Shown here piece by piece: positions 15,596 to 23,863 of a stretch of 64,000 nt of DNA; within the stretch, counting starts at the first letter, position 1, and every line of letters begins with the position of its first letter. Under the pieces are notes generated by a model, which saw only the letters and a program-made list of their open reading frames with translations, was not told the DNA's origin and did no database searches. The stretch is from assembly GCA_018712345.1 (NCBI GenBank), contig DVHG01000010.1:62001-126000 (forward strand), given 5' to 3'. A program made the translations under genes and the position numbers. Source of the DNA: Candidatus Onthovicinus excrementipullorum. GTDB lineage: Bacteria > Bacillota > Clostridia > Oscillospirales > Acutalibacteraceae.

Positions 15596-17629
15596 ATGAA
15601 GAAGAGGATGACGAGCATTTTGGGCGCATCACTGGCGCTGGCGCTGGCCGCGAGCCCCATCTGCCTGGCGAAGGAGACATTCGGCGGCACACTGGCTGTT
15701 GATCCGGCGCGGTATTCGGAGACGGCGATCCGCAGCAGGCTTGAAGCGGATAAGCCGGACCAGCTCGTGCTGGCTGCCGGTGCGGGGACGGATTACCGTA
15801 TTGTCTATCCGGCGCAGAGCGCCAAACTGAAATCGGCGGCGCAGACGCTGGCGGATGCCCTTACGGAGATGACGGGCGCGTCATTCGCCTGTATCCCGGA
15901 TTCGGAGGGCGAGGCCGCAAAGGAGATCGTGATCGGCAGTACGAACCGCCCCTCCCCGGAGATTGATCCGGCACTGGGGACAGACGCCTACCGCATTGTC
16001 ACCCAGAACGGGAAGCTCTTTATCCGCGGTACAAGCGAGCTCTCCACTGCCTACGGTGTGTACGGTTTTATGGAGGATGATCTTGGCTGTGTATTTATCA
16101 ATGGGTCGGAGGCCTTTGTCCCCCACAGCGCCACCGTGAAGCTCGCGCCCCTTGACCGCACGGAGACGCCGGCCATGCAGTGGCGCAATGTGTATGCCTA
16201 TGAGACAAAGCAGCAGGACGGCTGGTATGAAAAGCTGCGCCTGAACGGGATTGAGGCCGATCCGACCGATGCGGAGGACGGCGTCAATGAATATGCCGGC
16301 TGGGGGACCTGGTGCCACTCCTACCTCAGCTTTGTGGACCCGGATGAATATTTTGACGAGCACCCGGAATATTTCGCCATGAAGGACGGCCAGCGGATCA
16401 AAACCGATACCACAACGGGGCTGGAGACGCAGCTGTGCCTGAGCAACCCGGAGGTGCTGGAGATCGTCAAGGAAAAGATGGCACAGCGGATGGCCGAGAA
16501 TCCCGATCAAAAGTACTGGGATTTCAGCGTAATGGATAACTGGAATATGGCGGGCTGTGAGTGCGAGCAGTGCAGGGCTTTGGACGAGGCGGCCGGGAGC
16601 GGCATGGGTTCCCTCCTGCCGTTTATCAATGAGCTGGCAAAGGCGTTCCCGGATAAGATCATCTCCACGCTGGCTTACTTCCATACGATCAATCCGCCCA
16701 CGAACGGCATTAAGGCAGAGGAAAACGTGGTCATCAAGCTCTGCTCCATGCCGGGGGACCAGGGGTCGTCCTACCTGCAGGGGGCAACGGACGGCGCCAA
16801 GCAGTTCCAGCAGCTGGTGCAGAACTGGCACAGTGTGTGTGACAAGATCATCATCTGGGACTATGTGGTGGATTTTGAACATCTGCTGCTGCCGTTCCCG
16901 AATTTTGCCGTACAGCAGGACAATCAGAAGTTTTATGAGGAGAACGGCGTGATCGGTGTTTTCCATCAGGCGTCCCGTGAAAAGGGCGACGAGTTTGCCG
17001 AGATGCGCGCGTGGGTGCTCTCCCAACTCATGTGGAAGGGATCGGAGGCCGATGTAAACAGCCTGCTCGGGAAGTACATCGCGGCGGCCTATGGCGATGC
17101 CGCGCCGGAAATCGCTGAGTACGTCAACGCGCTGGCGGCCAATTTCCACGAGGAGCAGGCGCCGCTCGGGCTCTATGATAATCCGCAGGTACATAAAAAT
17201 GGCTATCTCTCCAAAAAGAACATTGCCGCCTATCAGGAGATCTTTGCCCGCGCGGAGGAAAAGGTCGCCACCAACCCCGTGGTGCTCGCGCGTGTGCGCA
17301 AAGCCAAAATGCCTGTCCTGTATGCCAAAATGACGGAGACCTCCACGGATAAATCCGGCAAGCTGGCCGCCGCAGAGGAGTTCTACCGCCTGTGCGAGGA
17401 GAACGGAGTTACCCGCATTGATGAGACGAAGACCACGCTGGCGGACTTCCAGGCCCAATTCCCTGCGATGATCGCGCAGATGAACGCACGGCTGATCGGC
17501 ATCCCCGTGGGCGTGACGGCGGGAGTTCTGCTGGTCGCAGCGGCAGTGGCCATGATCGTCACGTTACGCAAACGTGCCCGACGTCTGGGCGACCGGCTGA
17601 TTGACTATGACCCACAGGGGGATCAATAA
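15596..17629 (+). CDS. Secreted, C-terminally membrane-anchored DUF4838 protein (glycosidase-like)
   Basis: A 677-residue protein with a signal peptide (residues 1-26, MKKRMTSILGASLALALAA...). A GH20b-like N-terminal domain follows (VIGSTNRPSPEI, SELSTAYGVYGFMEDDLGCVF). A DUF4838 barrel-like domain has SVMDNWNMAGCECEQC and WDYVVDFEHLLLPFPN. One transmembrane helix sits near the end (about 640-660) with a basic cytoplasmic tail. DUF4838 proteins are thought to be glycan-acting because of the fold, but activity is unproven. The start at 15596 follows GGAGGG. A terminator follows at 17691. Confidence 0.85.
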   Translation: MKKRMTSILGASLALALAASPICLAKETFGGTLAVDPARYSETAIRSRLEADKPDQLVLAAGAGTDYRIVYPAQSAKLKSAAQTLADALTEMTGASFACIPDSEGEAAKEIVIGSTNRPSPEIDPALGTDAYRIVTQNGKLFIRGTSELSTAYGVYGFMEDDLGCVFINGSEAFVPHSATVKLAPLDRTETPAMQWRNVYAYETKQQDGWYEKLRLNGIEADPTDAEDGVNEYAGWGTWCHSYLSFVDPDEYFDEHPEYFAMKDGQRIKTDTTTGLETQLCLSNPEVLEIVKEKMAQRMAENPDQKYWDFSVMDNWNMAGCECEQCRALDEAAGSGMGSLLPFINELAKAFPDKIISTLAYFHTINPPTNGIKAEENVVIKLCSMPGDQGSSYLQGATDGAKQFQQLVQNWHSVCDKIIIWDYVVDFEHLLLPFPNFAVQQDNQKFYEENGVIGVFHQASREKGDEFAEMRAWVLSQLMWKGSEADVNSLLGKYIAAAYGDAAPEIAEYVNALAANFHEEQAPLGLYDNPQVHKNGYLSKKNIAAYQEIFARAEEKVATNPVVLARVRKAKMPVLYAKMTETSTDKSGKLAAAEEFYRLCEENGVTRIDETKTTLADFQAQFPAMIAQMNARLIGIPVGVTAGVLLVAAAVAMIVTLRKRARRLGDRLIDYDPQGDQ

Positions 17630-17690
17630 TACCGGCGGAAGTTGTTTTCAAATATAAAAGCAACGGGACAGAGCGCCCGTGAGGAGCAAA

Positions 17691-17722
17691 AAAGGCGGCT
17701 GAAATCATTCGGCCGCCTTTTG
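17691..17722 (+). terminator. Terminator after the DUF4838 gene
   Basis: AAAGGCGGC (17691-17699) pairs with GCCGCCTTT (17712-17720), ending in TTTTG. It separates the DUF4838 gene from the sigma-factor operon. Confidence 0.8.
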
Positions 17723-17882
17723 TCTGAAAGAACCACTGCCGGGCTGTAATTCTTGTTTTTTAAACTGCTCGAAAAAGACTCTATATGTTTATAATAAAAA
17801 ATGATTGAATTTTTGCAACGCAATCGCGGAAACACCGTCTATATAGATGAAGGGGTTCGGTGAAGAGGGGAGGCGTACAGCA

Positions 17883-18440
17883 ATGGATCAGCAAATTGTG
17901 GACCTGCTTTTTGATCGGTCGGAATCCGCCATCGCGCAGGCGGAACAGGAGTACGGCGCGTACTGTTTTCAGATTGCGTACAACATTTTGGGCGATCGTG
18001 AGGACGCCGCCGAATGTGTAAATGACACCTGGCTGAGCCTGTGGAACGCCATCCCGCCCAACCGGCCCCGGAATTTCCGTGCCTACGCGGGGCGGATTGT
18101 GCGGAATCTTGCGCTGACCTGTCTGGAGCGGAAAAGCCGCCAGAAGCGGGGCGGAGGTCAGGCGGAACTCGCCTTTTCCGAGCTGGAAAATATCCTCCCC
18201 GCCGGCGGAGATGTTGCGGATGATCTGGAGCGGGAGGAGCTGACGCGGGCAATTAACCAATATTTATCCGAACTGGGTCCGGAGAGCAGAGCGGCGTTTG
18301 TAGGGCGATACTTTTACTTTGAGAGTATTGGGAATATCGCCAAACGGCTGGGTGCGCGGGAGAGTAAGGTGAAGTCGCTGCTCTTCCGCGCACGGAAAGG
18401 GCTGCGGTCATTTTTGGAAAAGGAGGGAGTGCAGCTGTGA
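17883..18440 (+). CDS. ECF-like RNA polymerase sigma factor
   Basis: A 185-residue sigma-70 family protein. Region 2 covers about 20-85 (QIAYNILGDREDAAECVNDT, then WLSLWNAIPP) and region 4 about 120-175 (ESIGNIAKRLGARESKVKSL). Regions 1 and 3 are missing, as in ECF factors. The start at 17883 follows GGGGAGGCG; an ATG at 17847 lacks a site. Its stop overlaps the start of the next gene by 4 bases, and that gene has one membrane span, so an anti-sigma pair is likely. Target promoters are unknown. Confidence 0.88.
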   Translation: MDQQIVDLLFDRSESAIAQAEQEYGAYCFQIAYNILGDREDAAECVNDTWLSLWNAIPPNRPRNFRAYAGRIVRNLALTCLERKSRQKRGGGQAELAFSELENILPAGGDVADDLEREELTRAINQYLSELGPESRAAFVGRYFYFESIGNIAKRLGARESKVKSLLFRARKGLRSFLEKEGVQL

Positions 18441-19447
18441 ATCACGATGTACTTTTTCAGGCGATCGGTGAGATTGACAGTGCTTACATTGAGGAGTACG
18501 CGGAATACAGGGCTAAAAGGCGAAAGCGCTGGCCTGCTCCGGCAGCTGCTGCGGCGCTCATGGCGGTGACTGTCCCGCTGTGTGCCTATGCCGCACTGCA
18601 CCGGGAGCACGCGGCGCCGGATGCCCCGGGCGTGACAGAGCCGTTTTCCGCCGGTGCGCCGTCAGGCGGCCACAAGGCATATCCCTACGGGGATAATCAG
18701 ATTCAGACGGACCCCGGGAGACTCCCGGACTCTGTGCGCGAGGAGGGAACCATCGTGTATCATCCGCTCACAGGCACAGAGCCGGAGCAGTCTGATCTGT
18801 ACGGTGCGCTCTGCGACGCGGGGGCGCTCAAGCGGGACTTTTTCCCCACATTCAACGCGGACGGGAGTGTCTCCTTTTCCCGCAGTTCTGACCCGAATGA
18901 CCCGGATGCGGTGCGGTACGCGGAGCTGCACGCCTATAGCGGGGGGCGGGCAGAAGGGCTGATCTCCTGCCTGAACGGCCTGCAGCAGATGGAGTCCGGT
19001 CCCCAGTGCGTCCTGTTCCAGAACGGCGTGAATCCGCATACTACCGCCGTGGGAATGCGGTGGCAGTTCTTTTCCAGTGCTTCAATGGCGCTGATGCTCT
19101 CGGAGGATTTCGGCGCGGCTGCGCCGGCCGCCGTGGGAGATACAGTCGATCAGCTCGCCGCCCTCCTCGGGACAGAGGGGGAGTCCGTGCTCGGCGGTCA
19201 GGCTGCTGCAATCGGCTATGTCCGCCAGCTGAGGGCCAATGATGAAAAACAGATCACGGAGGAGCGGTATATTTACTATGCCTTTTTTGAATGCAAGGGA
19301 TTTCAATATCTGATGCAATTTACCTCGGAGTACACGCTCCCCGGAGAAAGCCGGGATTCCTATGGCGCCTCGCGCAAATCACAGCAGATATGCCGCGGCG
19401 TCTTTGAGGACGGACTGGCCGCGGTTTGTGCGTTTTTAAACGCGTAA
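18437..19447 (+). CDS. Probable membrane anti-sigma factor with large external domain
   Basis: A 336-residue protein of the type MNHDVLFQAIGEID at the N-terminus (about 35 cytoplasmic residues with KRRKRW), then one hydrophobic span (about 36-55), then about 280 extracytoplasmic residues without a recognised domain. The start codon is GTG. Translational coupling to the sigma gene and this topology are the basis for calling it anti-sigma. The external part would be the stress sensor. I do not recognise a ZAS zinc motif, so the call is by context. Confidence 0.7.
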   Translation: MNHDVLFQAIGEIDSAYIEEYAEYRAKRRKRWPAPAAAAALMAVTVPLCAYAALHREHAAPDAPGVTEPFSAGAPSGGHKAYPYGDNQIQTDPGRLPDSVREEGTIVYHPLTGTEPEQSDLYGALCDAGALKRDFFPTFNADGSVSFSRSSDPNDPDAVRYAELHAYSGGRAEGLISCLNGLQQMESGPQCVLFQNGVNPHTTAVGMRWQFFSSASMALMLSEDFGAAAPAAVGDTVDQLAALLGTEGESVLGGQAAAIGYVRQLRANDEKQITEERYIYYAFFECKGFQYLMQFTSEYTLPGESRDSYGASRKSQQICRGVFEDGLAAVCAFLNA

Positions 19448-19493
19448 AGATCCTCCCCGATATGCGGAAAACAATAGGATGCGCATCGACACA

Positions 19494-19530
19494 AGAGCCC
19501 GGATGTTTAAACACATCCGGGCTCTTTTTA
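19494..19530 (+). terminator. Terminator of the sigma/anti-sigma operon
   Basis: AGAGCCCGGATGT (19494-19506) pairs perfectly with ACATCCGGGCTCT (19513-19525) around TTAAAC, followed by TTTTT. The stem core resembles the hairpin at 20271-20308 on the far side of the next two genes. Confidence 0.9.
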
Positions 19531-19597
19531 AAGAAAATTTTTATCAGAATAGGAAATTATAAGAAGTCCAGTCACGTTATGGTGCCCGGACCGGGGA

Positions 19598-19846
19598 TTA
19601 AAGGGTGGGCAACTCCAGCCCTTTGAAAAACTCATCATACGTACAGCGGTAGATGGTGTGCAGTGCCACTAAAACACTCACAGGGACATTCAGTTCCCCT
19701 GTTTCATACCTGGAATATGTCCCGCGGGAGAGATCAATGCCCATCACTCCGAGCTTTGCCGACAAGGCTTCCTGTGTGATTCCTCGCTCCATACGCAGTC
19801 TGCGCAGATTGGAGCCGAGGTTCAAATCAGGTTTTATTTTCTGCAT
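19598..19846 (-). CDS. Small XRE-family regulator
   Basis: An 82-residue protein that is essentially one Cro/CI HTH domain (LRRLRMERGITQEALSAKLG, then YSRYETGELNVPVSVLVALH). It ends in YDEFFKGLELP, as many single-domain clostridial repressors do. It is divergent from the DUF6809 gene at 19969, and a 20-base palindrome lies between them at 19913-19932. It probably represses one or both genes. Confidence 0.85.
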   Translation of the reverse strand: MQKIKPDLNLGSNLRRLRMERGITQEALSAKLGVMGIDLSRGTYSRYETGELNVPVSVLVALHTIYRCTYDEFFKGLELPTL

Positions 19847-19912
19847 CGTGCCGCCCTCTTTTGCCTGTCAAAGTTGCATTTTTCTGTATTATAGGGTAAA
19901 ATGAGAGCGGAA

Positions 19913-19932
19913 TTGCTCAGTATATTGAGCAA
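19913..19932. promoter_or_regulatory. Palindromic operator between XRE and DUF6809 genes
   Basis: TTGCTCA-GTATAT-TGAGCAA, 7-base perfect arms with a 6-base spacer, the geometry bound by Cro/CI-type dimers. It lies about 20 bases upstream of a TATAAT read on the minus strand (ATTATA at 19888-19893), so it would cover the -35 region of the regulator gene. Autoregulation is inferred. Confidence 0.6.
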
Positions 19933-19968
19933 AAGAAAATTGATTTACCAACAAAGGATGGAAAAGGA

Positions 19969-20256
19969 ATGACAAGTATACTGAGACTCTTGTATGAACG
20001 GGAAATCATCCCGCCGGAGGCGGAAGTGCCGCACACGGAAAAGTACCGGTCTCTGATACGGGAAGCGGGAGAACGGCATACGGCGCTGGTTGAGCGTATG
20101 AGGGCGGGGGATCCCGGGCTGGCGGAGCAGCTTGAGTCTTATCTCAATGTGCGCGGCCAAGCGGAGAGGGAGGAGCGGGCGCACCTGTTTGTCCGTGCTT
20201 TTCAGCTAGGCGCGCAGCTCATGCTGGAAATACTTGATCCGCACGCGGAGCAATAG
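19969..20256 (+). CDS. DUF6809-family small protein
   Basis: A 95-residue, all-helical, charged protein (MTSILRLLYEREIIPPEAEV at the N-terminus, FVRAFQLGAQLMLEIL near the C-terminus). This pattern matches DUF6809, common in clostridial accessory regions and of unknown role. AAAGGATGG precedes the ATG. It is paired with a divergent XRE regulator and followed by a hairpin. No catalytic motif is visible. Confidence 0.75.
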   Translation: MTSILRLLYEREIIPPEAEVPHTEKYRSLIREAGERHTALVERMRAGDPGLAEQLESYLNVRGQAEREERAHLFVRAFQLGAQLMLEILDPHAEQ

Positions 20257-20270
20257 ACTGCTCCCCAAAC

Positions 20271-20308
20271 ACACAGGCCCGGATGCACAACTGCATCCGG
20301 GCCTGTGT
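20271..20308. terminator. Perfect 16-base hairpin between DUF6809 and serA (probable bidirectional terminator)
   Basis: ACACAGGCCCGGATGC (20271-20286) pairs with GCATCCGGGCCTGTGT (20293-20308). It lies between the convergent genes. T tracts are weak on both sides (GTGTGTTTG on the minus strand), so the terminator role is likely but not certain. Confidence 0.65.
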
Positions 20309-20324
20309 AAAAATAAGGAAGGTT

Positions 20325-21494
20325 TTAGCTGTGGATCGTGCGGACTTTAATCACGCCGTCGATGGCGGCGATGGCGTCCTCTGTCTCCTTGCCCACGACC
20401 GCGTCGCAGTCGGCGATGGTGTAGGCGTAGTCTTTCTTGGACTTATTGATGAGGTTGTCGATGTTGACGCCGGCCTCCGTGATGGCCGCCGTCACCTGCG
20501 AGAGCATAGTGGGGATGTTGCGGTGGATCACGCAGATGCGGCAGGCGCCCGTGCGGGCGGCGGAGACGTTCGGCAGGTTGACGGAGTTGGTGATGTTGCC
20601 GTTCTCCAGATAATCTGCCAGTTCCCGGGCGGCCATGGCCGCACAGTTATCCTCGCTCTCCGGGGTGGAGGCGCCCAGGTGCGGGATGGCGATGACGCCC
20701 GTCGCGCCCAGCATCTCATCCGTCGGGAAGTCGGTCACATAGGCCGCGACCTTGCCTTCGGCCAGCGAGGCCAGAATATCCGCGCTGTTGACCAGGTCGC
20801 CGCGCGCAAAGTTCAGGATGCGCACGCCGTCCTTCATGGTGGCGATGGTCTCCGCGCGGACCAAGTCGCGCGTCTCATCGGTGAGCGGCACGTGGACGGT
20901 GATGTAATCGCAGTTTTCAAAGATCTCCTTCAGGTCACCCGCGTGGCGGATGGTGGTGGACAGGGACCATGCCGCGTCCACGGAGAGGTACGGGTCATAG
21001 CCGTAGACCTCCATGCCCAGCGCCTCCGCGGCGTTGGCCACGAGGATGCCGATCGCGCCCAGACCGATGACGCCGAGCTTTTTGCCCTTGATCTCCGGGC
21101 CGGCGAAGGCGGATTTGCCCTTTTCAACCTGCTTGGAGACCTGATCCCCCTGCCCCTTGAGCGTCTTGCACCAGTCGATGGCGGGGATGATCTTGCGGGA
21201 GGAGAGGAGCATCGCACACAGGACAAGCTCCTTGACCGCGTTGGCGTTCGCCCCGGGGGTGTTGAACACGGCCACGCCGTTCTCGCTCATCTGATCCACG
21301 GGGATGTTATTCACGCCCGCGCCCGCACGCGCTACGGCGATGGTGTTCGGGTCCAGCTCCATCTCGTGCATGGAGGCGGAGCGGACGATGATGGCGTCGG
21401 GGGCGGCAAAGTCGTCCCCGCAGGCGTATTTGGCCGCGTCAAAGGCGTTCAGCCCGGCCTTGGAAATTTTATTGAGTGTTTTGATCTGATACAT
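20325..21494 (-). CDS. serA: D-3-phosphoglycerate dehydrogenase
   Basis: A 389-residue NAD-dependent dehydrogenase. The Rossmann motif is GVIGLGAIGILVANAA, the catalytic region contains FARGDLVN and the His site IPHLGASTPESE. A C-terminal ACT domain (about 315-389, CVIHRNIPTMLSQVTAAI) is the usual site of serine feedback. It oxidises 3-phosphoglycerate, the first step of serine synthesis. It lies 20 bases after serC and shares its promoter. Confidence 0.95.
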   Translation of the reverse strand: MYQIKTLNKISKAGLNAFDAAKYACGDDFAAPDAIIVRSASMHEMELDPNTIAVARAGAGVNNIPVDQMSENGVAVFNTPGANANAVKELVLCAMLLSSRKIIPAIDWCKTLKGQGDQVSKQVEKGKSAFAGPEIKGKKLGVIGLGAIGILVANAAEALGMEVYGYDPYLSVDAAWSLSTTIRHAGDLKEIFENCDYITVHVPLTDETRDLVRAETIATMKDGVRILNFARGDLVNSADILASLAEGKVAAYVTDFPTDEMLGATGVIAIPHLGASTPESEDNCAAMAARELADYLENGNITNSVNLPNVSAARTGACRICVIHRNIPTMLSQVTAAITEAGVNIDNLINKSKKDYAYTIADCDAVVGKETEDAIAAIDGVIKVRTIHS

Positions 21495-21514
21495 GGAACG
21501 GTTCTCCCTCTCTC

Positions 21515-22597
21515 TTATTTGTTCTCGGCCTCAAACTTCTTCATGAATTCAACAAGTGCCTTCACGCCCTCGATCGGCATGGCATTGTAGATGGAGGCAC
21601 GCATGCCTCCCACGGTGCGGTGGCCCTTCAGGTTGACAAAGCCCGCGGCCGTGGCCTCCTTGATAAACTTGGCGTTGAGCTCATCGCTGCCCGTGACAAA
21701 CGGGACGTTCATCAGGGAGCGGTCCTCCTTGACGACGGTGCCGTGGAACATCTGGCTCTCGTCCAGGAAGTCGTACAGGACCTTGGCCTTGGCCTCGTTG
21801 CGCACCTTCATGGCCTCCAGACCGCCGAGGGATTTAATCCACTCGAGGACCAGCTTGCAGATATAGATGGTATAGCACGGCGGGGTGTTGTACAGGGAGT
21901 CCGCATCCGCCTGGGTCTTATAATCCAGCATGACGGGCGTGATATCGCGCGCGTGGCCAATCAGATCCTCCCGGATGATGACGACCGTCAGGCCGGCGGG
22001 GGCGATGTTCTTCTGTGCGCCGCCGTAGATAACGCCGAATTTGGTCACATCCATCGGTTCGGACAGGAAGCAGGAGGAGACGTCCGCCACCAGCGGGACA
22101 TTCCCGGTATCGGGCAGCTCGTGGTACTTGGTGCCATAGATGGTGTTGTTCATGCAGATGTAGAAATAGTCTGCATCCGAGGAGAAGGTGCTCTTGTCAA
22201 GCTTCGGGATATAGGAGAAGGTCTTATCCTTGGAGGAGGCAACCACATTCACCTCACCGTAGCGCGCGGCCTCCTTGGCGGCCTTGTTGGCCCACTGGCC
22301 GGTGATGACGTAGTCGGCCTTGCCGCTGCCGTTCATCAGGTTGAGCGGGATCGCGGAGAACTGCGTGGACGCGCCGCCCTGTAAAAACAGAACCTTATAG
22401 TTATCCGGGATGTTCATCAGCTCCCTGAACAGCGCCTCCGCGGACTTGATGATGTCGTCAAACTCCTTGGAGCGGTGGGACATCTCCATCACGGACTGGC
22501 CGCAGCCGTGATAGTCGAGCATCTCCGCCGCGGCGGTCTTCAGGACTTCCTCCGGCAGCATGGACGGGCCTGCTGAAAAGTTGTACACACGAGCCAT
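21515..22597 (-). CDS. serC: Phosphoserine aminotransferase
   Basis: A 360-residue class V aminotransferase. [16 protein letters not shown] is the family N-terminus, [14 protein letters not shown] the phosphate-contacting loop, and the PLP lysine lies in [13 protein letters not shown]. It makes phosphoserine from phosphohydroxypyruvate and glutamate. The start at 22597 follows GAGAGGAAG; the open frame extends 8 codons further. It is first in a serC-serA operon whose promoter abuts a perfect Rex box. Confidence 0.95.
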   Translation of the reverse strand: MARVYNFSAGPSMLPEEVLKTAAAEMLDYHGCGQSVMEMSHRSKEFDDIIKSAEALFRELMNIPDNYKVLFLQGGASTQFSAIPLNLMNGSGKADYVITGQWANKAAKEAARYGEVNVVASSKDKTFSYIPKLDKSTFSSDADYFYICMNNTIYGTKYHELPDTGNVPLVADVSSCFLSEPMDVTKFGVIYGGAQKNIAPAGLTVVIIREDLIGHARDITPVMLDYKTQADADSLYNTPPCYTIYICKLVLEWIKSLGGLEAMKVRNEAKAKVLYDFLDESQMFHGTVVKEDRSLMNVPFVTGSDELNAKFIKEATAAGFVNLKGHRTVGGMRASIYNAMPIEGVKALVEFMKKFEAENK

Positions 22598-22699
22598 AAA
22601 AATCTTCCTCTCAAAAATCATTGTGCCTCCCCGCGGCGGGGACGGCAGAACTGTTGCACAGGGGGAAATACCCCTCTACAAGTTAATGCAACAGAAACC

Positions 22700-22729
22700 A
22701 TTATATGACGCCGGAAGCCGTAAAGTCAA
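22700..22729 (-). promoter_or_regulatory. serC-serA promoter
   Basis: Read on the minus strand, TTGACT (22729-22724) and TATAAT (22705-22700) are 18 bases apart. This is near consensus for sigma-A, about 100 bases upstream of the serC start. Confidence 0.75.
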
Positions 22730-22733
22730 CAAA

Positions 22734-22751
22734 TTGTTAATTTTTTAACAA
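22734..22751. promoter_or_regulatory. Rex (NADH/NAD redox sensor) operator
   Basis: TTGTTAA-TTTT-TTAACAA, a perfect 18-base palindrome that equals the Rex consensus TTGTTAAnnnnTTAACAA. It lies 4 bases upstream of the serC -35 and about 155 bases upstream of the hydrogenase-cluster -35. Rex represses NADH-consuming genes, including hydrogenase genes in clostridia, when NADH/NAD is low. Which of the two operons it controls here is inference. Confidence 0.8.
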
Positions 22752-22906
22752 AAAATCAGCGTTTTAACGGGAATACAGGCTGCGAATTGTGCATATTTTT
22801 AACGAATTGCCATTCAGAGACCGGAATTCTACTTAAACTTTGGTCGGCCCGATTGATAGTTGGGCTTTTTTGGCGCACCAATGGAAGGCCGTGCAAAAAT
22901 TGGTGG

Positions 22907-22935
22907 TTGTGCCTTTGCGCGAATTATTATATAAT
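22907..22935 (+). promoter_or_regulatory. Promoter of the hydrogenase/signalling cluster
   Basis: TTGTGC (22907-22912) and a perfect TATAAT (22930-22935) are separated by 17 bases. The predicted start lies near 22942, some 70 bases before the first gene, and a TTGTTAA Rex half-site sits at 22973-22979. Confidence 0.7.
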
Positions 22936-23012
22936 AGATTCCATAAAAAACAATCTGATTCAGCGGAAAGATTGTTAAAAGTTTCTCACTGAAACGGGAT
23001 GGAGGAGTCAAG

Positions 23013-23360
23013 ATGAAAGTTTCCGAGATTCGCGAGCTGCTCGACGCCGAGTTTGCATGCGGCGAGGAATATGCGGACCGCGAGGTCCACAGCGCCTGCG
23101 GGAGCGACATGATGAGCGATGTGCTCGCCTATGTCAAAAATCAGGCGGTGCTGCTGACGGGGCTGGTCAATCCGCAGGTCATCCGCACGGCGGACATGAT
23201 GGATATGAAGTGCATTGTTCTAGTGCGCGGGAAAAAGCCGAGTGAGGATATGATCCGGCTCGCCGACGAGTATGAGATCGCCCTGATGACCACGGAGCGG
23301 GAGATGTTCACCTCCTGTGGGATCCTGTACAGCAAGGGGCTGCGTGGGAGGCAGGGCTGA
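23013..23360 (+). CDS. DRTGG-domain protein, first gene of the hydrogenase cluster
   Basis: A 115-residue single-domain protein (MKVSEIRELLDAEFACGEE...GLVNPQVIRTADMMD). The pattern matches the small DRTGG-domain proteins found with [FeFe]-hydrogenase genes in clostridia. DRTGG domains are thought to bind a ligand, possibly a nucleotide, and often sit beside CBS domains; the role here is unknown. GGAGGAG precedes the ATG. A second member of the same family is at 25164 in the same operon. Confidence 0.8.
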   Translation: MKVSEIRELLDAEFACGEEYADREVHSACGSDMMSDVLAYVKNQAVLLTGLVNPQVIRTADMMDMKCIVLVRGKKPSEDMIRLADEYEIALMTTEREMFTSCGILYSKGLRGRQG

Positions 23361-23361
23361 A

Positions 23362-23793
23362 ATGAGCTGTGTCAATCTGCATTATGACGTGCCGGGGGAC
23401 GACTTTACGCGTGCGGGTGAGGCTTCCGGTAAAGTAAAAAACACCCTCAAGGAGCTCGGATTTCACGCCGACGTAGTGCGCAACGTGGCCATCGCCATGT
23501 ATGAGGGGGAGATTAATATGGTCATCCATGCCGGCGGCGGAGAGGCGGATGTGGTCATTGATCCGCAGCACGTGGAGGTGACGCTCACCGACCACGGTCC
23601 CGGCATCCCGGACGTCTCCCTGGCGATGAAGGAGGGCTATTCGACCGCACCGGACAACGTGCGCAATCTGGGCTTTGGTGCGGGGATGGGCCTGCCGAAC
23701 ATGAAAAAGTATGCCGATGAGATGCAAATCGAAACGCAGGTGGATGTTGGGACGACGATCCGTCTGGGCTTCGACGTCCCGGCGGCCCAGTGA
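23362..23793 (+). CDS. Stand-alone GHKL ATPase domain (RsbW/anti-sigma-like)
   Basis: A 143-residue protein that is just a HATPase_c fold: N-box-like NVAIAMYEGEINMVIHA, G1 DHGPGIP and G2-like GFGAGMGLPNMKKYAD. There is no HisKA domain and no membrane segment, as in RsbW/SpoIIAB kinases. It starts one base after the upstream stop, so expression is coupled. It may phosphorylate or bind a partner in hydrogen or redox signalling; the partner is not identifiable here. Confidence 0.85.
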   Translation: MSCVNLHYDVPGDDFTRAGEASGKVKNTLKELGFHADVVRNVAIAMYEGEINMVIHAGGGEADVVIDPQHVEVTLTDHGPGIPDVSLAMKEGYSTAPDNVRNLGFGAGMGLPNMKKYADEMQIETQVDVGTTIRLGFDVPAAQ

Positions 23794-23863
23794 GCGCACA
23801 GTCGGAGCGGCGCGCCCCCATGCATGGGGTGGGGGATAGATCAACCTGTTGGAAGGTGAAAGA

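Larger units (their letters stand above)
22598..23012. other. Divergent control region between serC and the hydrogenase cluster
   Basis: These 415 bases hold no gene. They contain the serC promoter (22700-22729), a Rex-type operator (22734-22751) and the promoter for the plus-strand cluster (22907-22935). A Rex half-site TTGTTAA at 22973-22979 follows the plus-strand start region. Several further TTTTAAC fragments occur at 22760-22805. Confidence 0.75.

Noticed and set aside
15881-17458. 525-codon minus-strand open frame opposite the DUF4838 gene
   Set aside because: It is antisense to a secreted protein with clear signal peptide and domain. No independent evidence of coding.
22598-22733. 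Amino-acid-responsive riboswitch or T-box in front of serC
   Set aside because: The leader is about 100 bases, without a T-box sequence (TGGNACCGCG) or a clear terminator hairpin.
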